Source: Patescibacteria group bacterium (GTDB taxonomy: Bacteria; Patescibacteriota; Microgenomatia; Levybacterales; UBA12049). From it: DNA of 34,616 nucleotides. A program made the position numbers and the translations under genes. The stretch lies in NCBI GenBank assembly GCA_023485715.1, contig JAMCZG010000036.1, forward strand, positions 1 to 34,616, in the 5' to 3' direction. Position 1 is the stretch's first letter, and each line of letters opens with the position of its first letter. Below are positions 21,815 through 30,333 of the stretch, piece by piece. The notes below the pieces were generated by a model, which saw only the letters and a program-made list of their open reading frames with translations, had not been told where the DNA came from and searched no databases.

Positions 21815-23989
21815 TTAATTATTTTTAAGATATTTTATATCGTAGTCCAATATTTGATAAGCCTCCTCTTTTATTATTATTCCTCTTAATGAATTGATTA
21901 GAAATTCGAATGCATTCAGTCTCAACAAAGCAGTTTTTTTCCGTTTTGTGAAATCTTTCTCTGCGTTTTTTATTAGATTAATAAGGTTTTTTGATATCGC
22001 ATTGTTTAGGATTAAATTTAATTTTCTTAGACGATTTACGTCGTTTATTGTGCTTTGAAAAGTTACGATTTTTTTAATACTTGAATTACTAGAATCATTT
22101 TTATCTAAATTAATATTAATAATATCCTGGCCGGCTGGGTCTAGAATTCCTTTCTGGTTTTTTATATTCACATTCCCTTCCTGGTCGTAAAGATATATTT
22201 TAAGTTCGTATATTTTTAAATTCTCTGCCGTTAAATAAACTTGATAATCTCCGCCGTCTGGTTTTTGAACATATAAGATTTCTAAAGGCTTACCGCTTGT
22301 CTTCGAGTTGTCGGAATCATTAACCAACGGTTGTTGGGTAAATTGAACTCCCAAAGGATTATTAGAAGAATCTTTGAACGATATTTTTAAACTACCTTCT
22401 GAAGTTAGCATAATGTAAGAAAGATCACTGTCCGATGGTATATATCTGTTTAACGTTAGAAAAGTATTAGAATAATCTTCAAGCGTCAGACGATCGTAAT
22501 ATGGATCGTTAATATTAAAGGTATTTTCTTTGATTCCTTTTCCGACTATAAAGTGACCAGGAACTTCTAAAATGTCGGGCTGATTATTTTTAATGTCATT
22601 TGTCAATTGATTTTTGTCATCGCCCCAAATTTTAGAAAATTCCAGAGCACCATATTTAAAATCCGGGTTGTGGGTCTTTGCCAGTTTTGAAAGCCTTGAT
22701 ATCGCAATCCAATTAGTTAATCCGTCCCCCACGTAACCATCCGGCTGATTATTTAGCCAAGTGTTTAACGATCCCGGATTAATATCTGTGTTGTCAGGTA
22801 ATTTATTTATTCCGTAATATTTTAGTATCATCACAGCAGATGTCATTGCACATCCCCAGTCTCTGATAGTAGGACTTAGCGGACTCCATCTATTTGCAGA
22901 ATCATAAATTTGTGACTGCCATGGATCAGACGTTTGTTTTATCAAAGGAACATTTAAATCAATTTCGGACGATTTAATTCCTACATAGTTAGAATTTATT
23001 ACGGGGTTACTTTCTGTTTGTCCACCTATTGCATATAGGTTGCCATCCCCTGCTAAAGCAAGTCCCAAAGCATATGTAGCGACGGGCAAGGGAGTTTTCG
23101 TTGTCCAGGTATCAGTTGTTGGATTATATTCTTCAACGACGTTTGTATAGCCGCTAATTCCAGCCCCGTTATCTGCATATCCTCCAGCAACCACAATGTT
23201 CCCTTCTGAATTTAAAGAAACGCCCATGTCACTTCGTGCTGTGGGCATGGGATTTTTTGTTATCCAGGTATTGGTTATTGGATTATATTCTTCAACGATA
23301 TTAAAGTAATGAGCTTGGTCATTGTCGCCACCAATTGCGTAAATCATTCCGTTTGGCGCTGCCACCAGGCCCAGATTGGACCTTGGAGTTGGAATTGTAT
23401 TTTTCGTAGTCCATAGATTCGTTATTGGGTCGTATTCTTCGACTGCATCAACGAGGCCAGCATCATTTTTGCCGCCTACGGCATACAATTTCCCATTTGA
23501 TCCTACAACAAGGCGCAACCCAAAACGCTTAGAGGGCATAGGAGTCTTAGCAGTCCAGGTGTCAGAAGTGGGATTATATTCATATACATCATTAAAAACT
23601 CCCTCGTTATATCCCCCAGTAAAATAGAAATTATTGTTTGTTGGATTAAAAGTAAATCCCATCGAGTTTCTTAGAACAGGAGCCTGAGATTTTATCATCC
23701 AGGTATCATTTTTAGGGTCATACATCTCAACAACATTCAAAAGCCATCGGTATCCATATCCACCATATCCTCCCACAGCATAAATATTTCCATCCGCATC
23801 GGTAGCGATGCCGAAATCGCGACGGGGTGTTGGCATTGGTGCTTTTGCTGTCCAACAAGGATCTTGATTCAAGCAGGTGTCTGCAATAGCTGTTGGCGAA
23901 ATAAAAAGAAAAATGCTTAAAACGGAGAAGCAGAATAATAACAATAGTAATTTGTGTAAATTTTTTAAATTACCCGTTACTGTATTCAC
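21815..23989 (-). CDS. Secreted Kelch-repeat protein with a C39-like cysteine peptidase domain
   Basis: A 724-residue exported protein. The start is a GTG at 23989-23987, followed by a signal peptide with the hydrophobic core LHKLLLLLFCFSVLSIFLFI and a likely cut after AIA (residue 36). Residues 45-325 hold six Kelch units of about 48 residues (PMPTPRRD..., GNIYAVGG, VEEYNPITNTW), enough for a six-bladed beta-propeller. Residues 345-520 look like a papain-like C39_2 peptidase: VPLIKQ, catalytic Cys380 in DWGCAMTSAVMILKYYG, His479 in VPGHFIVGKG and Asp495 in NINDPYYD. A possible beta-sandwich (530-630) and a Lys-rich helical tail (640-724) follow. There is no anchor motif such as LPXTG or a final transmembrane helix. 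It is transcribed alone, divergent from the GT4 gene. Substrate and role are unknown; binding plus proteolysis or peptide cleavage at the surface is the inference. Confidence 0.85.
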   Translation of the reverse strand: MNTVTGNLKNLHKLLLLLFCFSVLSIFLFISPTAIADTCLNQDPCWTAKAPMPTPRRDFGIATDADGNIYAVGGYGGYGYRWLLNVVEMYDPKNDTWMIKSQAPVLRNSMGFTFNPTNNNFYFTGGYNEGVFNDVYEYNPTSDTWTAKTPMPSKRFGLRLVVGSNGKLYAVGGKNDAGLVDAVEEYDPITNLWTTKNTIPTPRSNLGLVAAPNGMIYAIGGDNDQAHYFNIVEEYNPITNTWITKNPMPTARSDMGVSLNSEGNIVVAGGYADNGAGISGYTNVVEEYNPTTDTWTTKTPLPVATYALGLALAGDGNLYAIGGQTESNPVINSNYVGIKSSEIDLNVPLIKQTSDPWQSQIYDSANRWSPLSPTIRDWGCAMTSAVMILKYYGINKLPDNTDINPGSLNTWLNNQPDGYVGDGLTNWIAISRLSKLAKTHNPDFKYGALEFSKIWGDDKNQLTNDIKNNQPDILEVPGHFIVGKGIKENTFNINDPYYDRLTLEDYSNTFLTLNRYIPSDSDLSYIMLTSEGSLKISFKDSSNNPLGVQFTQQPLVNDSDNSKTSGKPLEILYVQKPDGGDYQVYLTAENLKIYELKIYLYDQEGNVNIKNQKGILDPAGQDIININLDKNDSSNSSIKKIVTFQSTINDVNRLRKLNLILNNAISKNLINLIKNAEKDFTKRKKTALLRLNAFEFLINSLRGIIIKEEAYQILDYDIKYLKNN

Positions 23990-24000
23990 GCTCTAATTAA

Positions 24001-24029
24001 TTAATAGTACTATATAAAATATTTGTCAA
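24001..24029 (-). promoter_or_regulatory. Predicted strong promoter for the Kelch-C39 gene
   Basis: On the minus strand: a perfect TTGACA (24029-24024), a 17-bp spacer and TATTAA (24006-24001). The GTG start at 23989 lies 11 bases downstream of the -10, leaving a leader of about five bases. Confidence 0.7.
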
Positions 24030-24048
24030 GATGTTTGTTTATTAATGA

Positions 24049-24054
24049 TATAAT
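24049..24054 (+). promoter_or_regulatory. -10 box for the GT4 gene
   Basis: A perfect TATAAT, 15 bases before the ATG at 24070. The best upstream -35 (TTGTCA, 24023-24028) has a 20-bp spacer and overlaps the minus-strand TTGACA of the divergent gene, so the two promoters may compete. Confidence 0.5.
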
Positions 24055-24069
24055 GTTGATCGACATTTT

Positions 24070-25143
24070 ATGACAATCCTATTTTTCTCCAGATTATTTT
24101 ATCCTCATATCGGCGGAGTAGAAAAACATGTATTAAAAATTAGCGAGATATTAATTAAAAAAGGTCATAAAGTTATTATTATTACCGAGCAACACGATAA
24201 AAGATTAAGTTTTAAACAAGAATATTCCGGTATAAAAATTTACAGGATTCCTTTTAAATTTATTAGTAAAGAGAGCTGGATTAAAAAATTTAATATTTGG
24301 TTTTGGTTTTGGCAGAACAGAGAATTGATTAAGGATGCAGATATAATACATTGCCACGATGTGTTTTTCTGGTACTTGCCATTTAGATTTTTGTACCCTA
24401 GAAAACCTGTTTATACAACATTCCATGGTTACGAAGGGAATGATTTGCCGTCTACAAAGGCGATTTTTATGCATAAAATTGCCGAAAAACTTTCCAGAGG
24501 TAATATTTGTGTTGGGGATTATCTTAAAAAGTGGTATGGAACAAAACCAAACTATGTAACCTACGGCGCGACAGATATTGATAAGATTAGAAATTTAAAA
24601 GTGAATAATAACAGACTAAGAATTAAGAATTTAAAATTTAAAATATTATTTATAGGCAGATTAGAAGAAGAAACTGGGATTAGTATCTATCTCGAAACGT
24701 TAAAAATTTTAAATGAAAAAAAACTGAAATTTAATTTTACTGTGTTCGGGGATGGAAGTTTAAAATGTAAGGCTAAAGAATTTTGTAAAAAAAATAAATT
24801 AGATGTTAAATTTAAAGGCTTTATAGACAATGCAGAAAAATATATTTATAGCTATGATTATGTTTTTACTTCAAGATACTTGGGAATTATAGAGTCCCTT
24901 GCAGCCCGAAAAAATGTTTTTGCTGTATATAATAATAAGATTAAAAATGACTATTTAAAAATGACACCTTTCGCAAAATGGATAGTTATTGAAAAATCTC
25001 CACAAAAGCTATTTAGAGAAATTGAAAATCTAATAACATATGAGATTAAGAGTATTAAAAAAGTGAAAAACGCTTATGATTGGGCAAAAAATGCAACTTG
25101 GAAAAAAGTGGCAGATATTTATTTAGAACTATGGAATTTTTAA
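24070..25143 (+). CDS. GT4-family glycosyltransferase
   Basis: A 357-residue GT-B glycosyltransferase. The N-terminal acceptor domain has SRLFYPHIGGVEKHVLKISEILIKKGHKV, typical of GT4, and YTTFHGYEG; the donor domain starts at KILFIGRLEEETGI and has VFGDGSLK and KFKGFIDNAEKYIYSYD. The usual EGxGxxxxE motif near the donor site is reduced to YLGIIESLAARKN, with the second Glu kept. A Asn/Lys-rich insertion (VNNNRLRIKNLKF) before the donor domain is encoded by an AT microrepeat. Likely role: adding one sugar in surface-glycan or glycolipid synthesis at the cytoplasmic face. The sugar is unknown. Confidence 0.85.
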   Translation: MTILFFSRLFYPHIGGVEKHVLKISEILIKKGHKVIIITEQHDKRLSFKQEYSGIKIYRIPFKFISKESWIKKFNIWFWFWQNRELIKDADIIHCHDVFFWYLPFRFLYPRKPVYTTFHGYEGNDLPSTKAIFMHKIAEKLSRGNICVGDYLKKWYGTKPNYVTYGATDIDKIRNLKVNNNRLRIKNLKFKILFIGRLEEETGISIYLETLKILNEKKLKFNFTVFGDGSLKCKAKEFCKKNKLDVKFKGFIDNAEKYIYSYDYVFTSRYLGIIESLAARKNVFAVYNNKIKNDYLKMTPFAKWIVIEKSPQKLFREIENLITYEIKSIKKVKNAYDWAKNATWKKVADIYLELWNF

Positions 25144-25150
25144 TTTCTTC

Positions 25151-25179
25151 TTTACAGTAAAAATCCTATCTGGTAGAAT
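25151..25179 (+). promoter_or_regulatory. Predicted promoter for the first paralogous methyltransferase
   Basis: TTTACA at 25151-25156, 17-bp spacer and TAGAAT at 25174-25179, with the ATG at 25189. Confidence 0.65.
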
Positions 25180-25188
25180 TTTGTTTTA

Positions 25189-25983
25189 ATGAAATTATCG
25201 CCCTCAGAAAAGTATTTTAGACGATTTCTTAGAATTTCTCCGCTTAGTGTTGCTGCTTGGAGGACTGTCGAAGCGAAATATTTATCCAGAGTCAAGTTTA
25301 AAAAGCCAATTCTTGATCTAGGATGTGGGTTTGGAGAGTTTGCTCAAGCGTTTGTAGAAGATCAAATTGATCTTGGAGTCGACATTAAAGCAAAAGATTT
25401 ATTCGCTGCGGCTAAGACCAAAAAATACAAGAGCTTGCTTTTTGCTGATGCTAGAAATCTGCCTTTTCCAGACAATACTTTTTCTACAATTATTTCGATA
25501 AGCACGTTTGAGCATATCAAAAACACAAAAAAGCTTTTAAAAGAGTGTTATAGAGTATTAAAACCAGACGGTTTATTAATCGCGACGATCGAGACAGATC
25601 TAGTCGACGAAAACAGTTTTTATAGACCCTTCTTAAAAAGAATCGGGCTTAATAATATCAGTAATTTTCTAACAAAAAGTTATAATAACTTTTTCTTCAG
25701 ATATATTTTATTGAGTAGTGAAAAATGGATAAATTATCTAAAGGAACATGGATTCGAGATTAAGCAATTTGAAAACATTATTAGTCCAAGAGTAGTTAAG
25801 ATATATGATATTTTTATAATAACTTCTTGGCCTTCACAAATATTTAAAGCATTTTTTGGAAGAAGAATTGTATATCGTCCAAAAGTTGCCGAAGACATCC
25901 TTGTAAGGCTTTTTATGAAATATATTGATGAAGAAAAAGAAGGAACAAACCTTTTTGTGGTTGCCAGAAAACCACGAAAATAA
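25189..25983 (+). CDS. Class I SAM-dependent methyltransferase (copy 1 of a paralogous pair)
   Basis: A 264-residue methyltransferase. Motif I is PILDLGCGFGEFAQAF (about residues 37-52), then DARNLPFPDNTFSTIISISTFEHIKNTKKLLKECYRVLKPDGLLIATIETD. The C-terminal half has SWPSQIFKAFFGRRIVYRPK and ends FVVARKPRK. The gene at 31055 encodes a clear paralogue along the whole length, including the N-terminal KYFRRFLRISPLSVA. Such enzymes often methylate sugars or lipid-linked glycans; no substrate can be named. Its stop is 1 bp from the end of the convergent TIM-barrel gene. Confidence 0.85.
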   Translation: MKLSPSEKYFRRFLRISPLSVAAWRTVEAKYLSRVKFKKPILDLGCGFGEFAQAFVEDQIDLGVDIKAKDLFAAAKTKKYKSLLFADARNLPFPDNTFSTIISISTFEHIKNTKKLLKECYRVLKPDGLLIATIETDLVDENSFYRPFLKRIGLNNISNFLTKSYNNFFFRYILLSSEKWINYLKEHGFEIKQFENIISPRVVKIYDIFIITSWPSQIFKAFFGRRIVYRPKVAEDILVRLFMKYIDEEKEGTNLFVVARKPRK

Positions 25984-25984
25984 T

Positions 25985-26806
25985 TTATTCAGACCACTTT
26001 CTTCCTTCATCGAGCGTTGATCTAATAAATTTTCCGATTAATATAAGACCGCGATGCACGTTTCCCTTACTTAATATAAATAAATTTAACGGGTTTGCTT
26101 CGACTGTTACAGATCCTTTCCAATTGTTTTTATTTAACCAGAGCAATTGTTCTTCGGTTACAGAATGTTTGTGTAAAAAAATGTCACTTATTCCCTTCCG
26201 TCCGATTAAGGTAAGTTGTATGTTCTTAATTTTTTTTAAACCAAGCCACTTCCAAAATTCTTTCCAGTTTTTAAATCCATTTTGTTTTGCCCAAATTAAG
26301 GATTGATCGTCTCGGGTATCTATAGCAATATTATTTCCTGATAATTCCAGCCAAGTTTTAATAGCGGAAGGTTTTAGTGAATTATTAAAAATTTCGTAAT
26401 TATACCTAGTCTGGTTTATATTTTTAAACTCTAATGTCCAAGTTTCTGAAATATCGTGGATTGTCAGCGGAACATTTAATCGTTTAGATAATATTGCTAT
26501 GGTTTCATTTGAATCAGAAATACTAGGAAAAAAAACATATCTTAGAAGTCTGTAAAAAAAACTCGTAAATATACTTATTCGGTATTCTGCATCTAGTCCA
26601 TTATCAAGTCGCCAGCTTTGATGGATACCTTTTATCAGGAGTAATTCTTTGCCTATTTTTTGTTCTTTTTTTACTTCTTGGGTGATTTTTCTTGTTGGTA
26701 AAATTTCCAGTCCATCGTAATTAATGCGTTTTATTAGTAGGATACTTTTTTTGAGTCCGAGCCACGGGAAACTTCCCAGGGAAAGAAGAATTTCGTGATA
26801 AATCAT
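25985..26806 (-). CDS. Xylose-isomerase-like TIM-barrel protein, tentative
   Basis: A 273-residue soluble protein. Its start IYHEILLSLGSFPWLGLKKSILLIKRINYDGLEILPTR looks like the first strand and helix of a sugar-phosphate isomerase/AP-endonuclease-2 type barrel, and later segments (VPLTIHDISETW, NIAIDTRDDQSL, NIQLTLIGRKG, GSVTVEANPLNLFIL) resemble successive barrel strands carrying His, Asp and Glu that could bind metal. The match is only structural in style. It starts 6 bp after the stop of the GT-C-like membrane protein gene on the same strand, so the two are probably one transcript. An isomerase or a non-catalytic relative are both possible. Confidence 0.5.
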   Translation of the reverse strand: MIYHEILLSLGSFPWLGLKKSILLIKRINYDGLEILPTRKITQEVKKEQKIGKELLLIKGIHQSWRLDNGLDAEYRISIFTSFFYRLLRYVFFPSISDSNETIAILSKRLNVPLTIHDISETWTLEFKNINQTRYNYEIFNNSLKPSAIKTWLELSGNNIAIDTRDDQSLIWAKQNGFKNWKEFWKWLGLKKIKNIQLTLIGRKGISDIFLHKHSVTEEQLLWLNKNNWKGSVTVEANPLNLFILSKGNVHRGLILIGKFIRSTLDEGRKWSE

Positions 26807-26812
26807 AAGGAT

Positions 26813-28564
26813 TTATTTAAAAAAAACTTTTCGAACATAATATAGTAGAATTAGAAATAATAAACCTAAAAAACTTGCAGCGCTGATTATTTTTGACAAT
26901 TTGTATAGTGGTATATCCTCATAAATAATTTCTATATATTGTATGCCCTGAGGAAGTTCTGCATTGATAACGCCCTTTTTATCTGGATATATGTTGATGT
27001 ATCTGTTATTGCTTTTTAAAGACCAGCCCGGAAAGTATAATGTATTTTCCCTAATCGTAATTGGTGTTTCTGCATCTATGACATATAAATGTTTAATAGA
27101 ATCTTTCTTAATTACTTTAATGTTTGCTTCTCCATTAATTACTTGTAAAGGCATAGTGGGCTTTTCTGGAAACCAATAAGAAGCTGTTTCTGTCCATTTA
27201 GAATTCATAAAATATGGCGTTATTTGAATGCTCTTCCATACATTACTTCTAAGGACGGAGTCGTCGATTTCTGGTATTACTCTTCTATGCCCCCAATTCA
27301 AAACTGTATAGCCGATTGTAATAATTATAAGAAGATATAGGAATTTTCTTTTAGTTTTATAATCCAAAAAAGTGATCGTAAAATATGCAGCTACAACCGA
27401 AATACAAAAACTTATTGCTAATGATAAGCGTCCACATGGCATTAAAAGAGCGCCCACATTTAAAATATGATTCCATAAAAATCCTGAAATAGGATGCATA
27501 AGAAATATAAAAGAAAAACATAAAAATACCCAAAAAAAATATTGCATGAATATTTTTTTGGGTATTTTTTTTAGAACCAACATTATTACAGAGGTTATTA
27601 ATATAAAAATTTGTGTATACCCGATTATTAACGCAAGCTCTCCTTTGGGTCCCTGAAATAAAAATCCGTATCTCCAGGGAGAATAAAAAATTTGAAGGAA
27701 ATTATAAAATTCTACAACATATCCAACTGGTAGTTTAGAAGTATAGGGCGCATATATAAAGTATGAAATCCATGTATATATCGATGCCATAAACCCAAGT
27801 ATCAATGAAGATATAATGAGTAATACCGATTTTCTGCTGTATTTTTTAATGTTGCTTAAGTAAAGAATATACAAAATGGCAATTCCCGAAAATATAGGAG
27901 CCAAAAGAGGATGTGCCAAGAAAAGTAAATCGGTAAATAGAACTACAAAAACTAATGAAATAAACCTTTTTTCCATAAAATATTTGGTAATGAAAAAAAA
28001 TACCAACGGTGTGACTGTAAAAATTAAAGCTTCGCCAGGAGTCGCCCTGAAATGGATGTCAATCAAATGATATGGGGCAAAAAGATAAAATATTCCAGCG
28101 GTAAACGCAGCCAGCTTGTTGTTGGTAATTTTTTTAATCCAGAGATACATGAACATTCCAGAGAGAACAAAGCTTAATCCAAGATAAATTTTCATACTTG
28201 TAATGAAATTAAATCCGATCCAATGAAAAAACGAGACTAAATAATAAGGGAGCGGATAATTAAATACAAATAGGGGAACGCCGTATGTTGCGTTGATCTC
28301 GGACGCCCAGGAAGGCATAAGAATTCCTTCTTTTAGCGAATCGTAAAAAGACATAATTCTGTACATATGAATATTGAAATCCCCGCTTTCATAATCGCCT
28401 GGCCTTAAAAGACTTGTTAACGGTAAAAATGATATAAGAATTAGTAAAAAGAAGAGATTGATCTTTTTTTTAGGGTAAACAAATTTATAAAAAATGATTC
28501 CAGACAATAAAATTGAAGATGATACAAGATTTATAAAAACCATTCTTATGGGCTCATTAAACAT
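26813..28564 (-). CDS. Polytopic membrane protein, GT-C-like (6-pyruvoyl-tetrahydropterin-synthase-related membrane domain)
   Basis: About 583 residues with roughly a dozen transmembrane segments. After the first segments comes DYESGDFNIHMYRIMSFYDSLKEGILMPSWASEINATYGVPLFVFNYPLPYYL, the pattern of the 'PTPS-related' family, whose members have a GT-C-like layout with acidic residues in the first outer loop. The C-terminal part holds an extracytoplasmic beta-rich domain and a final anchor helix followed by basic residues. The start is set at the ATG 28564-28562, two codons after an in-frame TTG, because a TATAAT lies 7 bases before it. A role as a lipid-phosphate-sugar-dependent glycosyltransferase acting outside the membrane is inferred. 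It heads a two-gene minus-strand operon. Confidence 0.72.
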   Translation of the reverse strand: MFNEPIRMVFINLVSSSILLSGIIFYKFVYPKKKINLFFLLILISFLPLTSLLRPGDYESGDFNIHMYRIMSFYDSLKEGILMPSWASEINATYGVPLFVFNYPLPYYLVSFFHWIGFNFITSMKIYLGLSFVLSGMFMYLWIKKITNNKLAAFTAGIFYLFAPYHLIDIHFRATPGEALIFTVTPLVFFFITKYFMEKRFISLVFVVLFTDLLFLAHPLLAPIFSGIAILYILYLSNIKKYSRKSVLLIISSLILGFMASIYTWISYFIYAPYTSKLPVGYVVEFYNFLQIFYSPWRYGFLFQGPKGELALIIGYTQIFILITSVIMLVLKKIPKKIFMQYFFWVFLCFSFIFLMHPISGFLWNHILNVGALLMPCGRLSLAISFCISVVAAYFTITFLDYKTKRKFLYLLIIITIGYTVLNWGHRRVIPEIDDSVLRSNVWKSIQITPYFMNSKWTETASYWFPEKPTMPLQVINGEANIKVIKKDSIKHLYVIDAETPITIRENTLYFPGWSLKSNNRYINIYPDKKGVINAELPQGIQYIEIIYEDIPLYKLSKIISAASFLGLLFLILLYYVRKVFFK

Positions 28565-28571
28565 TATCAAA

Positions 28572-28600
28572 ATTATACTTTATTTCAAGAAAAAACGTAA
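28572..28600 (-). promoter_or_regulatory. Predicted leaderless promoter for the GT-C-like operon
   Basis: On the minus strand: TATAAT (28577-28572), a 17-bp spacer and a weak TTACGT (28600-28595). The ATG at 28564 is at the expected transcription start. Confidence 0.5.
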
Positions 28601-28611
28601 TTCAGCAGAAA

Positions 28612-28640
28612 TTGAGCACGTTATTCTTTTATGATACACT
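28612..28640 (+). promoter_or_regulatory. Predicted promoter for the aminotransferase operon
   Basis: TTGAGC at 28612-28617, 17-bp spacer and TACACT at 28635-28640, with the ATG at 28656. It is divergent from the minus-strand promoter close by. Confidence 0.45.
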
Positions 28641-28655
28641 TACGAAGTAAATATT

Positions 28656-29753
28656 ATGAGGAAAATAGCCGTAACGCAGCCCCTTTTTTCAGGAAAAGAA
28701 GTAGAATATGTTACAGACTGCATTAAATCAACGTGGGTTTCTTCAGGAAAATATATCGAATTGTTCGAAAAAAAATTTGCAACATTTTGCAACACGTCAT
28801 ATGCTTCTACATGTTCGAGTGGTACTACCGCCCTCCATTTAGTCTTTCTAGCACTAAAAATAAAGAAAAATGACGAGGTAATTATTCCGGATCTAACATA
28901 TGTCTCCACGGCAAACGTAATAAAATATGTAGGCGCGAGGCCAATTTTAGTTGATGTAGATAGAAATATTTGGACTATTAATCCAAAAAAGATCGAAGCG
29001 AAGATTACTAAAAACACAAAAGCAATTGTTGCAGTTCACTTGTATGGTCATCCGGCAGACATGGATAGTATTAATTTGATTGCAAAAAAACACAACTTAA
29101 TTGTTATAGAGGATGCTTGTGAAGCCCATGGGGCTTTATATAACGGCAAGAAAGTAGGATCGTTATCAAAAGTTGGATGTTTTAGTTTTTCGGGGGCTAA
29201 AATAATAACGACTGGCGAAGGTGGAATGATCGTTTCGAAAGACAAGGACTTAATGATGAGGATAGAGTCTATTAGATCAAATTTTATCGCTAAAAGTAGG
29301 CATTTTTTTCATTCTGATGTAGGATATCCTTATCGTTTCACAAATATTCAGGCTGCTCTTGGATTAGCCCAGTTGGAAAAAATAACTACACTAATGAATA
29401 TAAAAATAAAAAATGCAAGAATCTACAATACTTTGTTTAAGGACGAAGAAGTTATTCAGTTGCCACCCCAGAAGTCTTGGGCGAAAAATATTTTTTGGCT
29501 CTATTCAATCGTATTAAAAAAGTCTGGCTTAAGAGATAAGCTTATTTACCATTTGGAAGAAAAAGGTATTCAAACAAGACCTTTTTTTGTGCCCATACAT
29601 AAGCTACCCATGTATAAAAATCGAGAAAAGTTTCCAAATTCAGATTTTTTATCAGAAAATGGAATTAGCCTTCCTTCAGGTTTGACGTTAGATTCTAGGG
29701 ATATAGAACGTATCTGTAATGAAGTAAAAATTTTTTTAAAGACTCATGCTTAG
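28656..29753 (+). CDS. DegT/DnrJ/EryC1-family PLP-dependent sugar aminotransferase
   Basis: A 365-residue fold-type I aminotransferase that transfers an amino group, usually from glutamate, to a nucleotide keto-sugar. Motifs are TWVSSGKYIELFEKKFA, the PLP phosphate-binding SSGTTALHLVFLAL, DEVIIPDLTYVSTANV, VHLYGHPADM, IEDACEAHGA, and SFSGAKIITTGEGGM with the Schiff-base Lys. The tail IQTRPFFVPIHKLPMY is also typical. Its last 8 bp overlap the start of a GNAT gene, which suggests sequential amination and N-acylation of a sugar. The 4-keto-sugar-forming dehydratase is not in the window. Confidence 0.92.
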   Translation: MRKIAVTQPLFSGKEVEYVTDCIKSTWVSSGKYIELFEKKFATFCNTSYASTCSSGTTALHLVFLALKIKKNDEVIIPDLTYVSTANVIKYVGARPILVDVDRNIWTINPKKIEAKITKNTKAIVAVHLYGHPADMDSINLIAKKHNLIVIEDACEAHGALYNGKKVGSLSKVGCFSFSGAKIITTGEGGMIVSKDKDLMMRIESIRSNFIAKSRHFFHSDVGYPYRFTNIQAALGLAQLEKITTLMNIKIKNARIYNTLFKDEEVIQLPPQKSWAKNIFWLYSIVLKKSGLRDKLIYHLEEKGIQTRPFFVPIHKLPMYKNREKFPNSDFLSENGISLPSGLTLDSRDIERICNEVKIFLKTHA

Positions 29754-30333
29754 AAAAGGAAAAAAAGCTGACGTAAATAAACTCGCAAGAATACATTTTT
29801 TAGAATTAGAATCTGATTTTCTGCCAAGTCTAGGAGAAAAGTTTTTACGTTTGCTTTATTTAAATCTTATTCAAAGTAAAGATATCTATATATGGGTGGA
29901 AGATTCGAACGGTAACATACGAGGATTTGTAGTAGGGTCAGAGAATTTTGATGTCGTTTTTAAACAAATCATAATAAAAAATTTTATAAAATATATATTT
30001 TTAATTCTACCTCAGATTTTGAAAAAACCGGCCATAATTAATAATATAATTGAAACATTGTTTTACACAAGAAGAGTTAGGATCAACGCATCGAGAGCAG
30101 AACTTATTGTAATTTCGGTTTTAAAAAAATATCAAAGGATTGGACTAGGCAAGGGTTTAGTTTTTGCACTTGAAGAAACATTCATTTCAAAGAAAATAAA
30201 GCAATACAAGGTTTCTGTCAATGCTGCAAATTTAGTTGCAAATACATTTTATTCTAGTTTAAATTTTAAAAAAGTCAGTAATTTTTTTCTTTATGGAAAA
30301 AAAATTAATCTTTATATAAAAAAATTAAAATGA
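29746..30333 (+). CDS. GNAT-family acyltransferase, probably acting on an amino sugar
   Basis: A 195-residue GNAT protein that begins MLRKGKKADVNKLARIHFLEL. The acyl-CoA-binding loop is KYQRIGLGKGLVFALEE (about residues 129-145), preceded by the strand RAELIVISVL and followed by VNAANLVANTFYSSLNFKKV. The gene overlaps the aminotransferase by 8 bp and the next glycosyltransferase by 4 bp (ATGA), so the three form a tight cassette. By analogy with amino-sugar pathways that pair an aminotransferase with an acetyltransferase, it likely N-acylates the amino sugar made by its neighbour. That role is an inference from context. Confidence 0.8.
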   Translation: MLRKGKKADVNKLARIHFLELESDFLPSLGEKFLRLLYLNLIQSKDIYIWVEDSNGNIRGFVVGSENFDVVFKQIIIKNFIKYIFLILPQILKKPAIINNIIETLFYTRRVRINASRAELIVISVLKKYQRIGLGKGLVFALEETFISKKIKQYKVSVNAANLVANTFYSSLNFKKVSNFFLYGKKINLYIKKLK

